Shown: positions 22,111 to 35,230, counted from the stretch's first letter. The stretch is 64,000 nucleotides of DNA from Batillaria attramentaria (GCA_018292915.2 JACVVK020000293.1:770001-834000); one strand, 5' to 3'. The notes: generated by a model not told the origin, from the letters alone. Numbers and translations are program-made.

Positions 22111-22148
22111 TTGTTCAGAAGGCATGAATATGACTTGATAGCGGACAG

Positions 22149-22325
22149 GGGGGTGGGGGTGGGTGTTTGGGAGTTTAACGTCCTTTTCCACCACGTATGG
22201 GTGATATCAAAGACGGGGCAACGAGAAAAAGGCCAGGACAAATATGTGGCCCCAGCCGGGATTCGAACTCACGACCCGAGCATTGGGAGTCCAACGCTCT
22301 ACCATTCGGCTATCCCGGCTCCCCC
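22149..22325 (-). mobile_element. SINE-1 copy with perfect 13-bp target-site duplication
   Basis: TGATAGCGGACAG occurs at 22136-22148 and 22326-22338. On the minus strand it reads GGGAGCCGGGATAGCCGAATGG (A box region), GAGTTCGAATCCCGGCTGGGG (B box), the TTTGATATCACCC middle and CCAAACACCCACCC tail. Length is about 177 bp. The perfect duplication and near-consensus body mark a recent insertion. Confidence 0.96.
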
Positions 22326-22464
22326 TGATAGCGGACAGAGGTAGAGAGGAACGCGGGCCGAACGCGTCACGACCTGTTGCGTTTCTCGTGTGGATCCCAT
22401 CACATCTTCCCTGTAACCAGCCTGTCTTTTGTGGTTTGTACTGGAGTGTGTCCGTTGAGCTTCT

Positions 22465-22465
<1 letters not shown>

Positions 22466-22513
<48 letters not shown>
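22466..22513. repeat. (CA)n microsatellite
   Basis: About 23 pure CA units. Confidence 0.97.
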
Positions 22514-22515
<2 letters not shown>

Positions 22516-22865
22516 CTTCAAACAGAACAGACGACAAGCCACCGAAAAGACTTGAGCGCTGGACAGTAACCCGGGGAAAAAAATTGTTTAAACTTCCCCA
22601 CTTCCTAAGCTAACGAACGTACTTTGCATGTTTCTATAAAAAATTAAGAAAAAAAAATGTAGTCCACATCACAGCCGGAAGTCGCCTTCCGATGTAGGCG
22701 AACCTTTTGTTGCTACACCGAAGCAGTGTGGGGGAAAAAAAGTCAGCTACCTATCAAAAGAAATATTTGCGTCTAATGACGTAAAATCCCTCGCTGATAT
22801 TCCGATTTGACAATAGCAGTCCCGTGGGGAATACGGACAAAATCGTAGCAGCAGAAAGGTCTACG

Positions 22866-22905
22866 CTTAAGATTATCCCCCCCCCCCCCCCTTTTTTTTC
22901 CCCCT
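22866..22905. repeat. C run followed by T run
   Basis: Homopolymer pair of about 16 C and 8 T with short C/T continuation. Confidence 0.85.
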
Positions 22906-23015
22906 CAAACTTTGACGCATGTGTGAAGCTTCAGTGGGTTTTTGTTTTTTTTTTAAACAAGTTTTCTTCGTCTTCAGTGCGTTCACTGTCTGGCCTTTCC
23001 TTCGTCCGAGGGCTG

Positions 23016-23197
23016 GGGGAGCCGGGCTGGCCGAATGGGTAGAGCGTTGGACTTCTAACGCTCGGGACGTGAGTTCGTACATGATCCCGGCTGGGGCCAA
23101 ATATATGTGTGCGGGCTTTTTCATCGTTGCCCCATCTTTGATATCACCCGTATGTGGTGGAAAAAGACGTTAAACCCCCAAACACCCACACCCACCC
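23016..23197 (+). mobile_element. SINE-1 copy with 12-bp target-site duplication
   Basis: GTCCGAGGGCTG (23004-23015) and GTCCGACGGCTG (23198-23209) flank it with one mismatch. The plus-strand head GGGGAGCCGGGCTGGCCGAATGG leads to GCGTTGGACTTCTAACGCTCGG, the middle domain and a CACCCACACCCACCC tail. A small insertion (TACATGA) disrupts the B box (GAGTTCG...TCCCGGC), so this copy may no longer be transcribed. Confidence 0.95.
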
Positions 23198-23747
23198 GTC
23201 CGACGGCTGCTAGGAAGTCCGGCGTCAGAGATGTAAAATTCCCTAAAATCCCGTGTGTGTGAAAACCCTCGCTGCTCCGTCCACAGATCTTTCCCACCCA
23301 CACACGCTTACGAACTAAAACCTAGAAGGCGTGTCGAAACCTTTATTACACATATTCACATATTTCCGCAAAGACCCGCATTCACAAGAAAATCCATGTC
23401 ATGCTGTAATAATGTAGTGACGCATCAATACAAAAGCGTTACCAGGAGTGTCTACGCTGTTCCGTGATTTTCAAACTGAAGCCGGCACTCGCGAAACTGT
23501 GCACGAGTGAATAATGTAAACCTTCCTTGCCGCGCCTACAAAAATTTGAATTAAAAAATATGAAAGAAATTTCTCCAGGTGTCGCATTATAAATGCAAAG
23601 TTTTACGATGCGTCCTACGCAAGCATAAATTTAATTCGCCTTGAATATCAAATGTACACGTTTTCGGGGTTTTTTGGTTGTTCTTTTCACACGTTTCATT
23701 AGGCTTCCTCTTAGCAGAAATCGTTCTAATTTTCAAAAATTCATACA

Positions 23748-24030
23748 CAGCGGCGGCCAGTCTTGTCTTAGACTGATCCAAGTACTGTTCATGAAAAATC
23801 AGCGGCGGTCGGCCATGTCTTAGGCTCAGTAATACAAGAACTGTTCGTGAAAATTCAGCGACAGTCGGTCATGTCTTAGGCTCAGTAATACAAGAACTCA
23901 GTGTTCGTGAAAATTCAGCGACGGCCGGTCATGTCTTAGGCTCAGTAATACAAGTACTGTTCGTGAGAATTCAGCGACGGCCGATCAGGTCTTAGGCTCA
24001 GTAATACAAGTACTGTTCATCGAAATTCCA
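23748..24030. repeat. 56-bp minisatellite, about five units
   Basis: Units start with CAGCG at 23748, 23800, 23856, 23916 and 23972 and contain CATGTCTTAGGCTCAGTAAT. Unit lengths are 52, 56, 60 and 56 bp. The first unit is the most diverged, as expected at an array edge. Confidence 0.93.
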
Positions 24031-26260
24031 GACTGTAAACGTTTTGAATTAGTAAATTGCTTGCCATGTCCTGTATAGTTAAAAATTCGTTTGAAACCAG
24101 TGCTATCGTCAACCTACCTGCTATACGCTCTACACCATCTGTATATACCCAACTGCGCTCTCACTAACGGCACACTGTCAATGTTTGAGTTTTGCCGAAA
24201 GTCCTGTGTAAAAATGCCAAAAAAAGAAATTAAAACAACGAGAGAGGAGAACACTTGAACTGTTGAAACGGAAATGACTTATTTTACAAAAGAAATGCTT
24301 TAATTCTTGAGGAAGAAAAAAATTCAGAGACTGCTAGAGCGCCACATGGCGCGCGCACACGCACATAGCACGGACGTTTACTAACGGCGCGCTTCATTGG
24401 AACCGATTCCCGGGGGGAAAAAAATAGCCTGTGTATCGTAATATACATATATTAAAAAATGCGTCTGGAAAGGCAGCTTGTCAAAAGAATAATAGTATTA
24501 AACGAAAATAACCAAAGAAAGTACCGCCACACGACGGGGAAAAAACGAACCCTGTCTCAACTGATTTCAGAGGCAATCAAATATGAAATAGCTAGCCTGG
24601 TGCCCCGTAAAATGTCCTTCATCAGATCGAAGAAATATAGGCTTTGAAATTTAAAAAAAAGCACAATTAAAAACAACAACAACAACAAACACAATCGTAC
24701 CCCCCTTTTTATTTCTTCAACAACAACAAAAATCTGTTCAAAACTGTTTCGTTTTACCAGTTATCAGGAATTTCTCCAAAAAGTACTTTAGAATAATCAA
24801 TGTCGAACAACGGAATTTTGCGGATACTGGAAGTAGCACGTGTACTGCTTTACGAAAATACGAGTTTACTGCTGTTATCAGCTCAGTGAACTAAATGTCG
24901 GGCAACGAGGGATCTACTGACTCCCGTTATCTACGGGGAACCTGCTAATGAATTTCTGTGAATCAGCCTTAAAACAACAATTAACATAAACTACAAGCTG
25001 GGCAGCAAGTATACTCGTTAGGGAAAACAAACAAGAGAGAGAAAAAAAGCAGAGCTTGGTTAAAACAAAAATAATCGTAACTGTGTGGACGAAACTGATA
25101 CATTTCGTACAAATCGCAAAGAAATAACTGGATTTCACGCAAAGAATAAATAACAGACGACTTTGCTGTACGCGTAAAACCATTTCGTTCCTTTTATATA
25201 AAAAATAATTGCGCTTTAAAAAAAAAAAAACAAAAAAAACTAGTTCTACTATCATGTAAAGGTGTATTCACAACAGAACGAATATGTTTTAATCACGCCA
25301 TACTGCACCTGTCACCTGTCTTCACTACTTTTATCGACTTGCTTTCTACCTGCATGCTCGAGCAGGGCGTTGTCTGTATTCACGGCACGCGAGCCGTAAA
25401 AACACGCACGGATTTGCAGGAGGAAAACAAAAAACAAAAAAAATTGTGGTGTTAGAGAAAATCAAACTGAAACCGCACCCAAAAATCTGACAAAGATTTC
25501 TACGGAAACGGCTGACAGCCGGACCTTGAAAAGTCCCTCTAATATCCTGTTCTGTCAAAATGCTCAATTTCAGTAAAATCTTCAGATAGAAAAAGATACA
25601 AAAGGAAAACACGAAAAGTAAAAAAACAAACACACACACACAAAAAAACAACAACAACAAAACCCACAAAACTAAGAAATCTTGCTGACGCACATTTTCA
25701 GGAAAAATCGCTATTTTCTGACAATTCGACCTTTAGAAATATTTGAATACCCCGTTCTTGCCTGGTTTGATAAGCAAATAACTTAAAGAGCAGCTTCGGA
25801 AAATTAAGCGCGCAACTTGACTGTATATATGGACTGAAATAAATGGCTGTTTACAAGTTCCAAACTTACGTCTTGGATAAGTTCCGCAAATTTTGGCTCC
25901 TCCGTAAATTTTGTATGCCGCTTCCGTTCGACAAAGCGGGAAAATATTTCAACAAGTCGAACTATGTCCATTCACGGCCTTTTCAAAACGGCGAAACACA
26001 AAACTACCTTGTCACACTGATTGGGTAGCACTGAAACCGGACCTATTTTTTTTTCCTTTTTGCTTTTAATCAGAAACATCATACACAACTGTACGTCTAC
26101 GATATCAAACCCTGTGACAGGGAAACTTGAACCGAGCAGCCAATCAACGGAAGCCTGAGTAACAAGGAACAAAACATTGCGGAACAACACCAGCCAGTCT
26201 TTCTCAGCCAATATCGAAATGGAAATTAAAAAGTCACTAAATATGTGCCACGCTACAAAG
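24031..26260. other. Unassigned A/T-rich sequence
   Basis: Over 2 kb with almost no microsatellites. It has short A/C-rich patches (CAACAACAA near 24680, 25640) and no motif-bearing frame. The absence of repeats makes it the longest quiet stretch in the window. Confidence 0.5.
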
Positions 26261-26264
26261 TTCC

Positions 26265-27050
26265 GTGACCTACGTGATACGATCTGATATCAGTTTTTTT
26301 CCTGACAGGTCATTGCAAATGCGTCCATAAGAACGAGCGTGTCGTATTATCGTACATAATATGGTCATGTTTTATTTTTACTAGAAAACTTCTCGACTAC
26401 TGAGTGGTTTGTCGTGTCGGTTTTTTTTTTATGGAACAAATGTCCGGAACTACACATGAAATGCTCTGACAGTAATTTTTCTTGCTGTTTAGTTATCGTA
26501 CACGCAATTTATCAATTTATAAAAATGCAAGAGTCAGATTACACGTAATTATACGGTCACGGGTATTTTACTAAAAACCTCCCCCGACAAAACCCCAGAC
26601 TGCTGAGTGCTTATCGTAACGTTCTCTTTTTACTTTTTGTGTGCGCTCGAACATTCCCCCCCCCCCCCCCCCCCCCCCGTTTTCTCATCGTAAATGCAAT
26701 TATCACAATGAGAGACTCAGACACTGTGTCACACTACGATCACAGATATTTTACTAGAAAACTCCCTCGACGAAAATCCCTGACTAATGAGTATTTTGTT
26801 GTGACGGTTTTTTGTTGTTGTTCACGGTTGTTGTTTTGTTTTTGTCAGTTTCACATGAACTGCACGGACAGTATTTTTTCCTGTTTGTAAATCGTAAATG
26901 TAATTATCATAATGACACAGTCAGATTCTATTTCATACGACTGTCACGGATGTTTTACTATACTGAAACTATCCGATGAAAATTCCAGACTACTGCAGTA
27001 CACTGAGAGGTTTATCGTGATTTTTTTTTTTTCAAGGCATGACGGTGAAA
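26265..27050. repeat. Degenerate tandem repeat, about 190 bp, four units
   Basis: TTTTACTAGAAAAC-like blocks at 26376, 26566, 26749 and 26953 (spacing 190, 183, 204) are each followed by a CGAC...CAGACTACTGAGTG-like block. Each is preceded by ATCGTAAATGCAATTATCA...GTCAGATT. Unit 3 is preceded by a C run of about 22 (26656-26678). Units are well diverged, so this is an old satellite-like array. Confidence 0.85.
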
Positions 27051-27233
27051 GCCAGACCTATCGATCAGCGATTTCCCAGACATACTCGACATCATCATTA
27101 TTTCGGGAAACTTGACTGGGTTTGTTCAAGTCATGATGTCTAGACAAAGAGTTACTGACCAGGGGAAAAATTTCGCTCGTAATATTTTCCCGTACACACT
27201 CCGTTCGAAATTAAGACTGAGACGGAATGAAAG

Positions 27234-27362
<129 letters not shown>

Positions 27363-27399
27363 TACACGTCAGGGAATTTGAGAGAGCTAGAACGAACAC

Positions 27400-28650
27400 T
27401 GCAAAGTTTTACATGACAAAAGCAAGCCATTAATGGCATTATTCTTTGTCTGGCTGTGCACGCAATCACTAAAATTACCATCGGGTAATTACCTCTATGC
27501 CCCCCCCCCCCGGGCCCCCCCTCCAAAAAAACCAAAACAAAACAAAAACAAAAACTTAGCAATCTTTTACGTTTCAGTAACTATGCAAAAATTGTTAAAT
27601 GAGGCCGGTGAAGCTCTAAGAGAGTGTAGCACAAGACTGCAAATTATTTCGATGTTTGAGACAATTCGAATTATTAGAACCTCGCCTTTCTTGTATTTGT
27701 CGGTGATTAAAGACTGCAGTATTTGTATCTGTAACAATAACGGAAGTTTTTTTTCATATACCCTAGTGGCTTTGATGTCACCTCACTGACGTCATAGAAA
27801 CAGGTGTGCGCTTATTCTCCATACGTAAGTGAAGCGCACAGCTTGTGTATTGAACCATGTAATCGATCCTTAAGTTCCATTCGAGGAATGATCAATTTTG
27901 CGTACAGTGCCCGGTAAAAAAAAGAAAAAAAAGAAGAACTCCGTGTCGGAAAAATAATCCGAACATATTCTACTGACGGGGTGTTCGCAAGTACGTGTAC
28001 GTGTGTGTGTGCGTGCGTGCGTGCGTGTGTGTGTGTTCTTTCCACGCAGAACATCGGCTGAAATCTGCAGGAGCTCTTTCACCATTAATTTTCACTTCAT
28101 TTACGCAAAGACGTCGGTCACGCCGACCGACTGCGGGTTAGTGCCGCGCGCGTCATAAGTGACGTAAGTTTCACACCCTTACGTCACTCACAGTGAAAAG
28201 CTAAGTCAGGACTAACACCCTTTTCAAACCATTATAACTCGCCCGATCTTCACCGCTATTCAGTTCTGGGGGATGCACACTTCAGTTTTAGGCAGCTCCA
28301 GTCCGCCCGCTGGGCCAGTCCGAGTCAATCGGCCCACGTCTGTTGAATTTCGCTCTCGCTTCAGCCATTGCCGGTTCTTTTTGTAGCTCGTGCAACTGAA
28401 CTTGTCCGTGTGGCACGTGCAAAGGATGTAGAGAGGCGTGTGATGTAGCGGGGGAGCTACACGATGTGAATTCTGGCACCAATTACAGCACGTTCCTCTC
28501 TTCCCGGCAGCCTCTCGGGCTGCACGTGCAACACATTGCGCGCGCATTCCGCTGCCCCAGACTACAGGTCGATGCCACGCGTCCATACCCAACACCTACC
28601 TCAGTGCCACCTCCCCCTTTCTTGCTTTCCTCTCACTTACTCCCTCAAGC
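27400..28650. other. Unassigned sequence
   Basis: Includes a C run (27501-27518), a GTGC-rich patch (27996-28035) and a perfect 10-bp inverted repeat GTGACGTAAG (28159-28168 against 28178-28187). No gene is recognised. Confidence 0.45.
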
Positions 28651-28652
28651 TA

Positions 28653-28674
28653 TTCCGACTTTCGGAGTGATTAC

Positions 28675-28768
<94 letters not shown>

Positions 28769-28945
28769 AGAAGAAGAAGAAGAAGATTAATTCTATCACG
28801 ATCTGTAATCACCCGACGTGTGTCAATATGTCGTCAGTTCCGACGTTCGGAGTGAATACAGTACAATTACACAGAGAGAGAGAGAGAGAGAGAGAGAAGA
28901 AAATTAATTCTAACGCGATCTGTAATCACCCGACGTGTGTCGTCA
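28653..28945. repeat. Tandem duplication carrying a compound microsatellite
   Basis: Unit 1 (28653-28837) and unit 2 (28838-28945) share TTCCGAC-TTCGGAGTGA-TACAGTACA, a repeat core, and TTAATTCTA...GATCTGTAATCACCC. Unit 1 has about 36 CA, 11 GA and five AAG units in its core. Unit 2 has only CACA plus about 13 GA units. The same locus thus exists in short and long forms side by side. Confidence 0.9.
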
Positions 28946-28949
28946 CAAA

Positions 28950-29440
28950 TGGCGTTCACTGAAAATTACCACATAATCTGCAAGACAGCTTCTGCGCTCT
29001 TTCAGTTCTCGCACAGAAAATAATCAGTCAACGGCGGCAAGTCTGCGTTCACTTTTCTGTACGCCTTTTAAATTTCTCAATACGTGACTCATGTTTCATA
29101 AGTCAAATGTAGTAGATATGTGTACAGCCTGATCGTCATGGATAAGAACGGTACTGAGTGCCATTACGAAGGGCTTTGAAACACTGATAAATATTTAGTC
29201 AAACGGTCACAGTAACAAATAATCCATGTCATCAATTAACGTATTATTGAAGACAGAGGAAGCACGGTGACGCTGAAAAATATCTTTCACCTGAAAGTTT
29301 CCGAGCAGCACTTCTTTTCTTTGCGAACATTTTACCGAAATGTCGACGCCTGAAAATGATGGGAGCGACAGCGTTGAACGTGCATGTACCAAACCTCACA
29401 CAGGTATTTGGCAAAGGGCGCGTTTACATTTGGCAAGCGT
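28950..29440. other. Unassigned sequence
   Basis: No recognisable gene or repeat. Confidence 0.45.
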
Positions 29441-29455
29441 TTGCTCTCTCTCTCC

Positions 29456-29529
<74 letters not shown>

Positions 29530-29572
29530 ACAAAGCGGCTAGAACCCAGACATATATATATATATATATACA
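29440..29572. repeat. (CT)n(CA)n and (TA)n cluster
   Basis: CT 29442-29469, CA 29470-29528, and a short (TA)n at 29553-29571. Confidence 0.96.
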
Positions 29573-29791
29573 CAGAGCGAAATTTTCTTTCAGAAAAGCG
29601 CAGAATAACTCAGGAAGCGCTTGATATCGCGCTCGTCTGTCTGCGGCGCGGAGAAGGCACAGCTGACATCTATCAGCACACGGCGTGCGGTTTTGGAGCT
29701 GTTCCGGCGAGAACTATAACAACGACCTTTCCCTTCACACACGTCGGCGGAAAGTAGGTGTGTACAATAGCCAGGTGCGAGCGACCACATG

Positions 29792-30112
<321 letters not shown>

Positions 30113-30114
30113 CA

Positions 30115-31745
30115 ATGAAACTTACAACGGTAGAGGCAGTTGACGTCAAGTAGTCAGTTTTCATACCTACCGTTGCTAAAAACTACTACTAACTAACAAA
30201 ATAAGTAATAAAACAAGAAAAACAGACAGATTAATGCACAAATAAAACAGAGGGGGGAGGGGGAGCCTCAGGGGGCAGGGGAGGGGGGGGGGGAGTGAAA
30301 CACAGTGTACACGATTCGTTTTCTTCCTACGGCCGGGCAGCATCCGAAAATTTATGCTAATCTTCCCCAATGATTGTGGGGGTGCCCATAAATCGTAGCG
30401 TCTCACAGTACACACATCTTTAATACGCAAAAGGCTACAGTTTGATTAATTGCTTATGCAAACGCATCGCGTTTCTTCTTTTCCAGTCAGTGATCGGCGC
30501 ATGCAGAGTGCAGCTAAAACTGACGCAAAATGTGCTTCGTAAACAACACCTCAGTTCAAAAGGTAACTGGGTCAAACTCCCGGACTTCGTGTAGTTAATC
30601 TAGAATCTACGCAGTTTGAACACGACTGCCGGAGAGTGTGTTGTGCATTGTGCCGTGTTTCCTCTCACTCAGAGTGCCTTCTGAACATCCTCCTTACTGC
30701 CCCCCCCCCCCTCTCTCTCTCTCTCCTCCCGGAAAATGGAAAAGATATCTCATCTTCACATTGTTTTCTGAAGCTACATTCTCCGTTCAATAATGAAGTT
30801 GAACCAGCCGAGGCCTGGCAAGGGGGGAGACGAGCCGCGCTGCTAGCCTGCTGTTTGTCAGGGCGGGGATGGGGGGAGACGGGGTGGGGGCAGTGAATTT
30901 TCCTCTCACGCCGCCAGATCCATCACTCCCCGGACTCGGTGCCAGACACCAGATAGCACGCAAGGTTCCACACGAGGCTCGTCAAAAAATACGACGCGAA
31001 TGTCAAACTACGTCACGCTGTCACGTGGGCAGAAGCCGGTAGATCTACTAGAGATTTCTCTCAACTAGGCCTACTGTCACGTGGACAGAAGCGATTTCAA
31101 CAGCAGCTGGGCAGGGGCTGGGAAACAACTGAACTGACTTCGAGGTCAAACTCAGTGTAACCAGCATGAAATACCTTTCTACTGACGGAGTGCTATGGAC
31201 AAACCCATCATGTTGCGAATAATGGCTTCGAGGTTTGGAACTTTATTTTACAGAACCGAACAGACCATGCCATACCTCCAGAAATCATCACACCCTGTAC
31301 AGTTTCCAGTTTAACTGACAATGTGCTATTTCACTAGTTGCTGTCTGTCTACGCCGCTTTGACAATAATCTGTCATCGCTGACCACAATGAAGTTTCAAA
31401 GTCCACGAATGTCAGCGCACGGCAGAACATTCTAGCATCGTATTCTGTTGTCATCACGAAGTGTGTCAGCTGCTGTCACTCACGGTCTACATTGAAAATA
31501 ATAGTGAAAAAGTCATGTCCGATTCAACTACTGAAAGCCCGGTACTGATCATGCCGACTGATGTGTTAGGTGTTCTATGACAAGTTGCAAAAAAAATGAG
31601 CTAGGCCGGCAATCCACCCATGGGACTTCCTTGTTTCATACTTTGTGGTGAACGTTTTCAGCTGGTGAAAACTGCGTGCTTTAAACGTGTTTCTAATGAC
31701 AGTGTATCATGTACAGCGTCATCAACATTGACAATCATCCCAGTC
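30115..31745. other. Unassigned sequence
   Basis: A G-rich stretch (30248-30295) and a C/CT run (30699-30725) are the only low-complexity parts. CTGTCACGTGG followed by CAGAAGC occurs twice (31019, 31075). No coding motif was seen. Confidence 0.45.
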
Positions 31746-31749
31746 TCCG

Positions 31750-31752
<3 letters not shown>

Positions 31753-31818
<66 letters not shown>

Positions 31819-31822
31819 CGCG
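31753..31822. repeat. (GT)n(CG)n microsatellite
   Basis: GT 31753-31810, then CG to 31822. Pairs in inverted orientation with the CA array that starts 100 bp later. Confidence 0.97.
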
Positions 31823-31917
31823 TGCACTGGCACATACATGTAGCCGGTTCCTCGATAGTTGCTAAACCTGCATTACTCGGGGGTGTGAGTACGCCCACAC
31901 TGAATAAGATACTAGTC

Positions 31918-31919
<2 letters not shown>

Positions 31920-31987
<68 letters not shown>
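31920..31987. repeat. (CA)n microsatellite
   Basis: 34 pure CA units. Confidence 0.98.
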
Positions 31988-31989
<2 letters not shown>

Positions 31990-32640
31990 TTTAAAGCCCC
32001 TCTCCCTCTAACCGACGAAACAAAAACATGTCCCGCTCTAATTGACGACGCAACAAGCTCCCCATTACGTCTATTATTTCAGCACGTCATGGCTCGTCGT
32101 CGTGCCGGTAGCAGGAGAATGAACCCCGAGGGAGCCGAAATAAACAAGGCAATAATTCCACAGCAAACGCACCATCCGGCCCAACAATAGCCCGAGTCGG
32201 CCCAAGACAAGCCCGGGAAAATATTGCCCTTTCTTCCGGTGACAAAAACCGAGCTAGCGCAAGCACAAGGAGGGGTTAATCAACATGGCCCGACGTTTTC
32301 CCTGTGCTACATACCCGGGGTCGGGGGAGGGGGGGGGGGAGATTTCGGTTTGTCGGTGGTAAAGAAAGCGGCCGTTATTAACTGGGATCGATTACATTCA
32401 GTTCACGTAGTGCGTGTGGGTACGTCGGCGCGTTCAGATTTAAAGTCTCCATAGGTACGGCAGGCGCACAACAATGGAACAGTGGAGAACTTTTCATGAA
32501 ATGTGCTTTATCTGCACGTCAGAATCAGTCACATGGGTCACAAAATAGCATCTGAAAAAATTGTGGTGAATCTGGCCGACGTGTATTTTGTTCTAGAAGT
32601 GTACCGCTTAACTGAGCAGACGACTTATTTGATTGCGGAC
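31990..32640. other. Unassigned sequence, CpG-containing
   Basis: The segment 32040-32300 is richer in CpG than its surroundings and nearly repeat-free. The plus frame 31756-32190 enters it from the GT array but shows no motif. Confidence 0.4.
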
Positions 32641-32644
32641 TGAG

Positions 32645-32888
32645 GACCAGCTAGACAGACGGCGCTGATTGGCGGCTGTTTTAGAAGACTTCCTAAGTCC
32701 CGGTCTGTTTCGGAATGGACAGTAGGCTCAAAGAAATTCGCATTTCTCTCACAGCAAAAGCCACCAAGTCAGTCACGAAAACGGTCGAGATGGCCAAATG
32801 AAATACACTTCTAACTGGCAAAAACGGCAGTTTTCTATCTCAGCGGCGTTACGAACATAGATGCTTTAAACTGACGGCCACTTCCCAA
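32645..32888 (+). repeat. Repeat D copy 2
   Basis: Matches 19345-19612 in the same block order: GACCAGCTAGACAG...GCGCTGATTGGCGGCT, CAAAGAAATTCGCATTTCTCT, AAGTCAGTCACGAAAACGGTCG, GGCCAAATGAAA, GGCAGTTTTCTATCTCAG and TTACGAACATAGATGCTTTA. Small indels separate the blocks. Confidence 0.72.
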
Positions 32889-32889
32889 T

Positions 32890-33790
32890 AGGAAAACTTG
32901 TTTTCTAACCGCCCGTTTAACTTGACCCAGCTAAACACTCGTCGTAAATACCATTCCTGAAAACGACTTTCGCTGACACATTACTATAATGCGAAGACAG
33001 TGACATATGCATACTCATATTTCAGACATTTAGCTTTACCTGACTGCAATCGCCATTTAAACTTTTGAGTAGAAATAGCACCAGAAAAAAGCCCCGCCAT
33101 CTTGATTTAGCCTTGCAAGCAAGCACAAGGCATTGGGGGTGGGGGGGGGGGGGCGGGCGGGGGTGTCGAGATGCTCCGTTCAAGTGACAACGGTGCATGC
33201 TTGGCTGACGGACGCCAAAGAATGCAGTAACAATACAACTTAGCTGGGCGGGGAAAGAGGACATTCAATACACCGTGTTGTGCTGGCGTGTAATTTACTG
33301 ATATGCGCTGTACAATAGATCTTGTCTTGTTGTGCAGGAACAAAGGACAATGGACCGCCTTCAGGGTCGCTGCACTGTGTGACAAGCTGGATTTTAAAAT
33401 AAAAACAACAACAACAAAAAACCCTATTGTGTCTTCTCCTTTTAAACATAATACATGGAGGAAGAATCTTGTCGACATACGCTCATGCATTGCTAACTCA
33501 GTTTAGTCCCCCCCCCCCCACACACACACACACATACACACCCCCCCCCCCCCTCCGAAACCTCTCTCTCGCGCGAGGACTGCGGCCATGGCAATAGGCC
33601 TATTTGAGCGCGCATAAAATCAATTACCTATGTTTCTTTTCATTTGAGTTTTTCCTTAATTTTCTTTTTCTAATCATGGTTTGGTTTTGTTGGTTTAATC
33701 TGGTACGCATTCATTTACATGTCTTCCCAATGTATTCGGCCTGTGCGACTACCCGCCTCTCTATGCGAACGGCCATTGATCTATCCACAT
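32890..33790. other. Unassigned sequence with G and C runs
   Basis: G-rich 33133-33163 and C/CA/C 33508-33553 are low complexity. Frames on both strands (33022-33506) lack motifs. Confidence 0.45.
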
Positions 33791-33798
33791 GACCTTGT

Positions 33799-34080
<282 letters not shown>

Positions 34081-34084
34081 ATTG

Positions 34085-35045
34085 TTAAAAAAAGAAGAAG
34101 AAAAAAATCGTCACTCATGAACTGACGAAACAGAAACTGAGATGATTGCCCTACGCATACTACTCAATCTCCCGCTGCAGATCATGAACAAACGAAACCA
34201 AAAATGCTTGTTCTGTGATACAGTAACCGGACGGTTCCCGCTAACGATAACATCAATTAAGCGGTGCTTCCTCGGCTGTAATCAGAACTGTTAATACGGC
34301 TTTTTTGGAAACCTCATGTGAAATCTTTACTGACTTGAAAACGTCACCACAATTTTAGTCGAGCGGAGCGGTTACAAGAAAATCCAAACAAAATGATCAC
34401 GATAAAGTAAACGGGAAATCTGGATCGCACCCGAAACCTTTCGCCTGACAGGCAGTTGTGACAGGATATGATGAAATAATTTTGGGTGGGTTATATTGTA
34501 TCATCACAGTCTGTACAGTCACGTGCTGATATATTATTTCACCGTATCGGTTACACATTATTAGCAATGTTGATCAGTCAAAAGAATTCATGATACTATT
34601 GTATTTCACACGCGAAGGAGGGTAAAAACGAAAACCAGTCGACACTGACTTCAATTTATCTGAAATCTTATTCAGAAACATGTTAGCATGAACGACTGTA
34701 TTCTTAGGAACGCAATTTTCCATTAATGATATCGCTCAAGATTCACCACGCGAACAACGACGAACCAAAACAAAATTAGTCAACCAACGGGACTTTTTCT
34801 GTCATATAGTTTTCCTCGTTCCTCTCAGTACTGCCGAATTTTACGAGTGTAATGTCCGTGACGGTGCATAAATTCCCCATATTTTTCGGGAGTTTCTAAT
34901 TATACGCGGTACCAAACATGAATCCCAACTATCCAGGCGTATTTCTCGAAATGCTCTTCATAGTCGCCCGACGTTTACCGAAATGCAACTCGAAACTTCG
35001 GAAACACGTGAAGCACTCAGTTCGGTGAGCCGGCTTTCACAGAAG
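34085..35045. other. Unassigned sequence
   Basis: No repeat, tRNA-like head or motif-bearing frame found. Confidence 0.5.
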
Positions 35046-35050
35046 ATAAA

Positions 35051-35123
35051 CGTACAATTCTCAAAAACAAACAGCGACTAACTAATGATCAGTTAGTCGC
35101 TTTTTTATTTTGAGAATTGTACG
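35051..35123. repeat. 73-bp imperfect palindrome
   Basis: Outer arms CGTACAATTCTCAAAA (35051-35066) and its complement (35108-35123) enclose inner arms AGCGACTAACT (35073-35083) and AGTTAGTCGCT (35091-35101). The centre is AATGATC. It could be a folded-back relic of a longer element or a template-switch event. Confidence 0.9.
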
Positions 35124-35163
35124 AAAACCTATTTCTTTCACTTGTACAAAAGGAAGTATGAGG

Positions 35164-35164
<1 letters not shown>

Positions 35165-35229
<65 letters not shown>
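35165..35229. repeat. (CA)n microsatellite
   Basis: About 32 pure CA units, 40 bp from the 73-bp palindrome. Confidence 0.98.

Positions 35230-35230
<1 letters not shown>

Noticed and set aside
23748..24030. CRISPR-like array in the 56-bp repeats
   Set aside because: The whole 56-bp unit repeats, with no variable spacer between conserved repeats.
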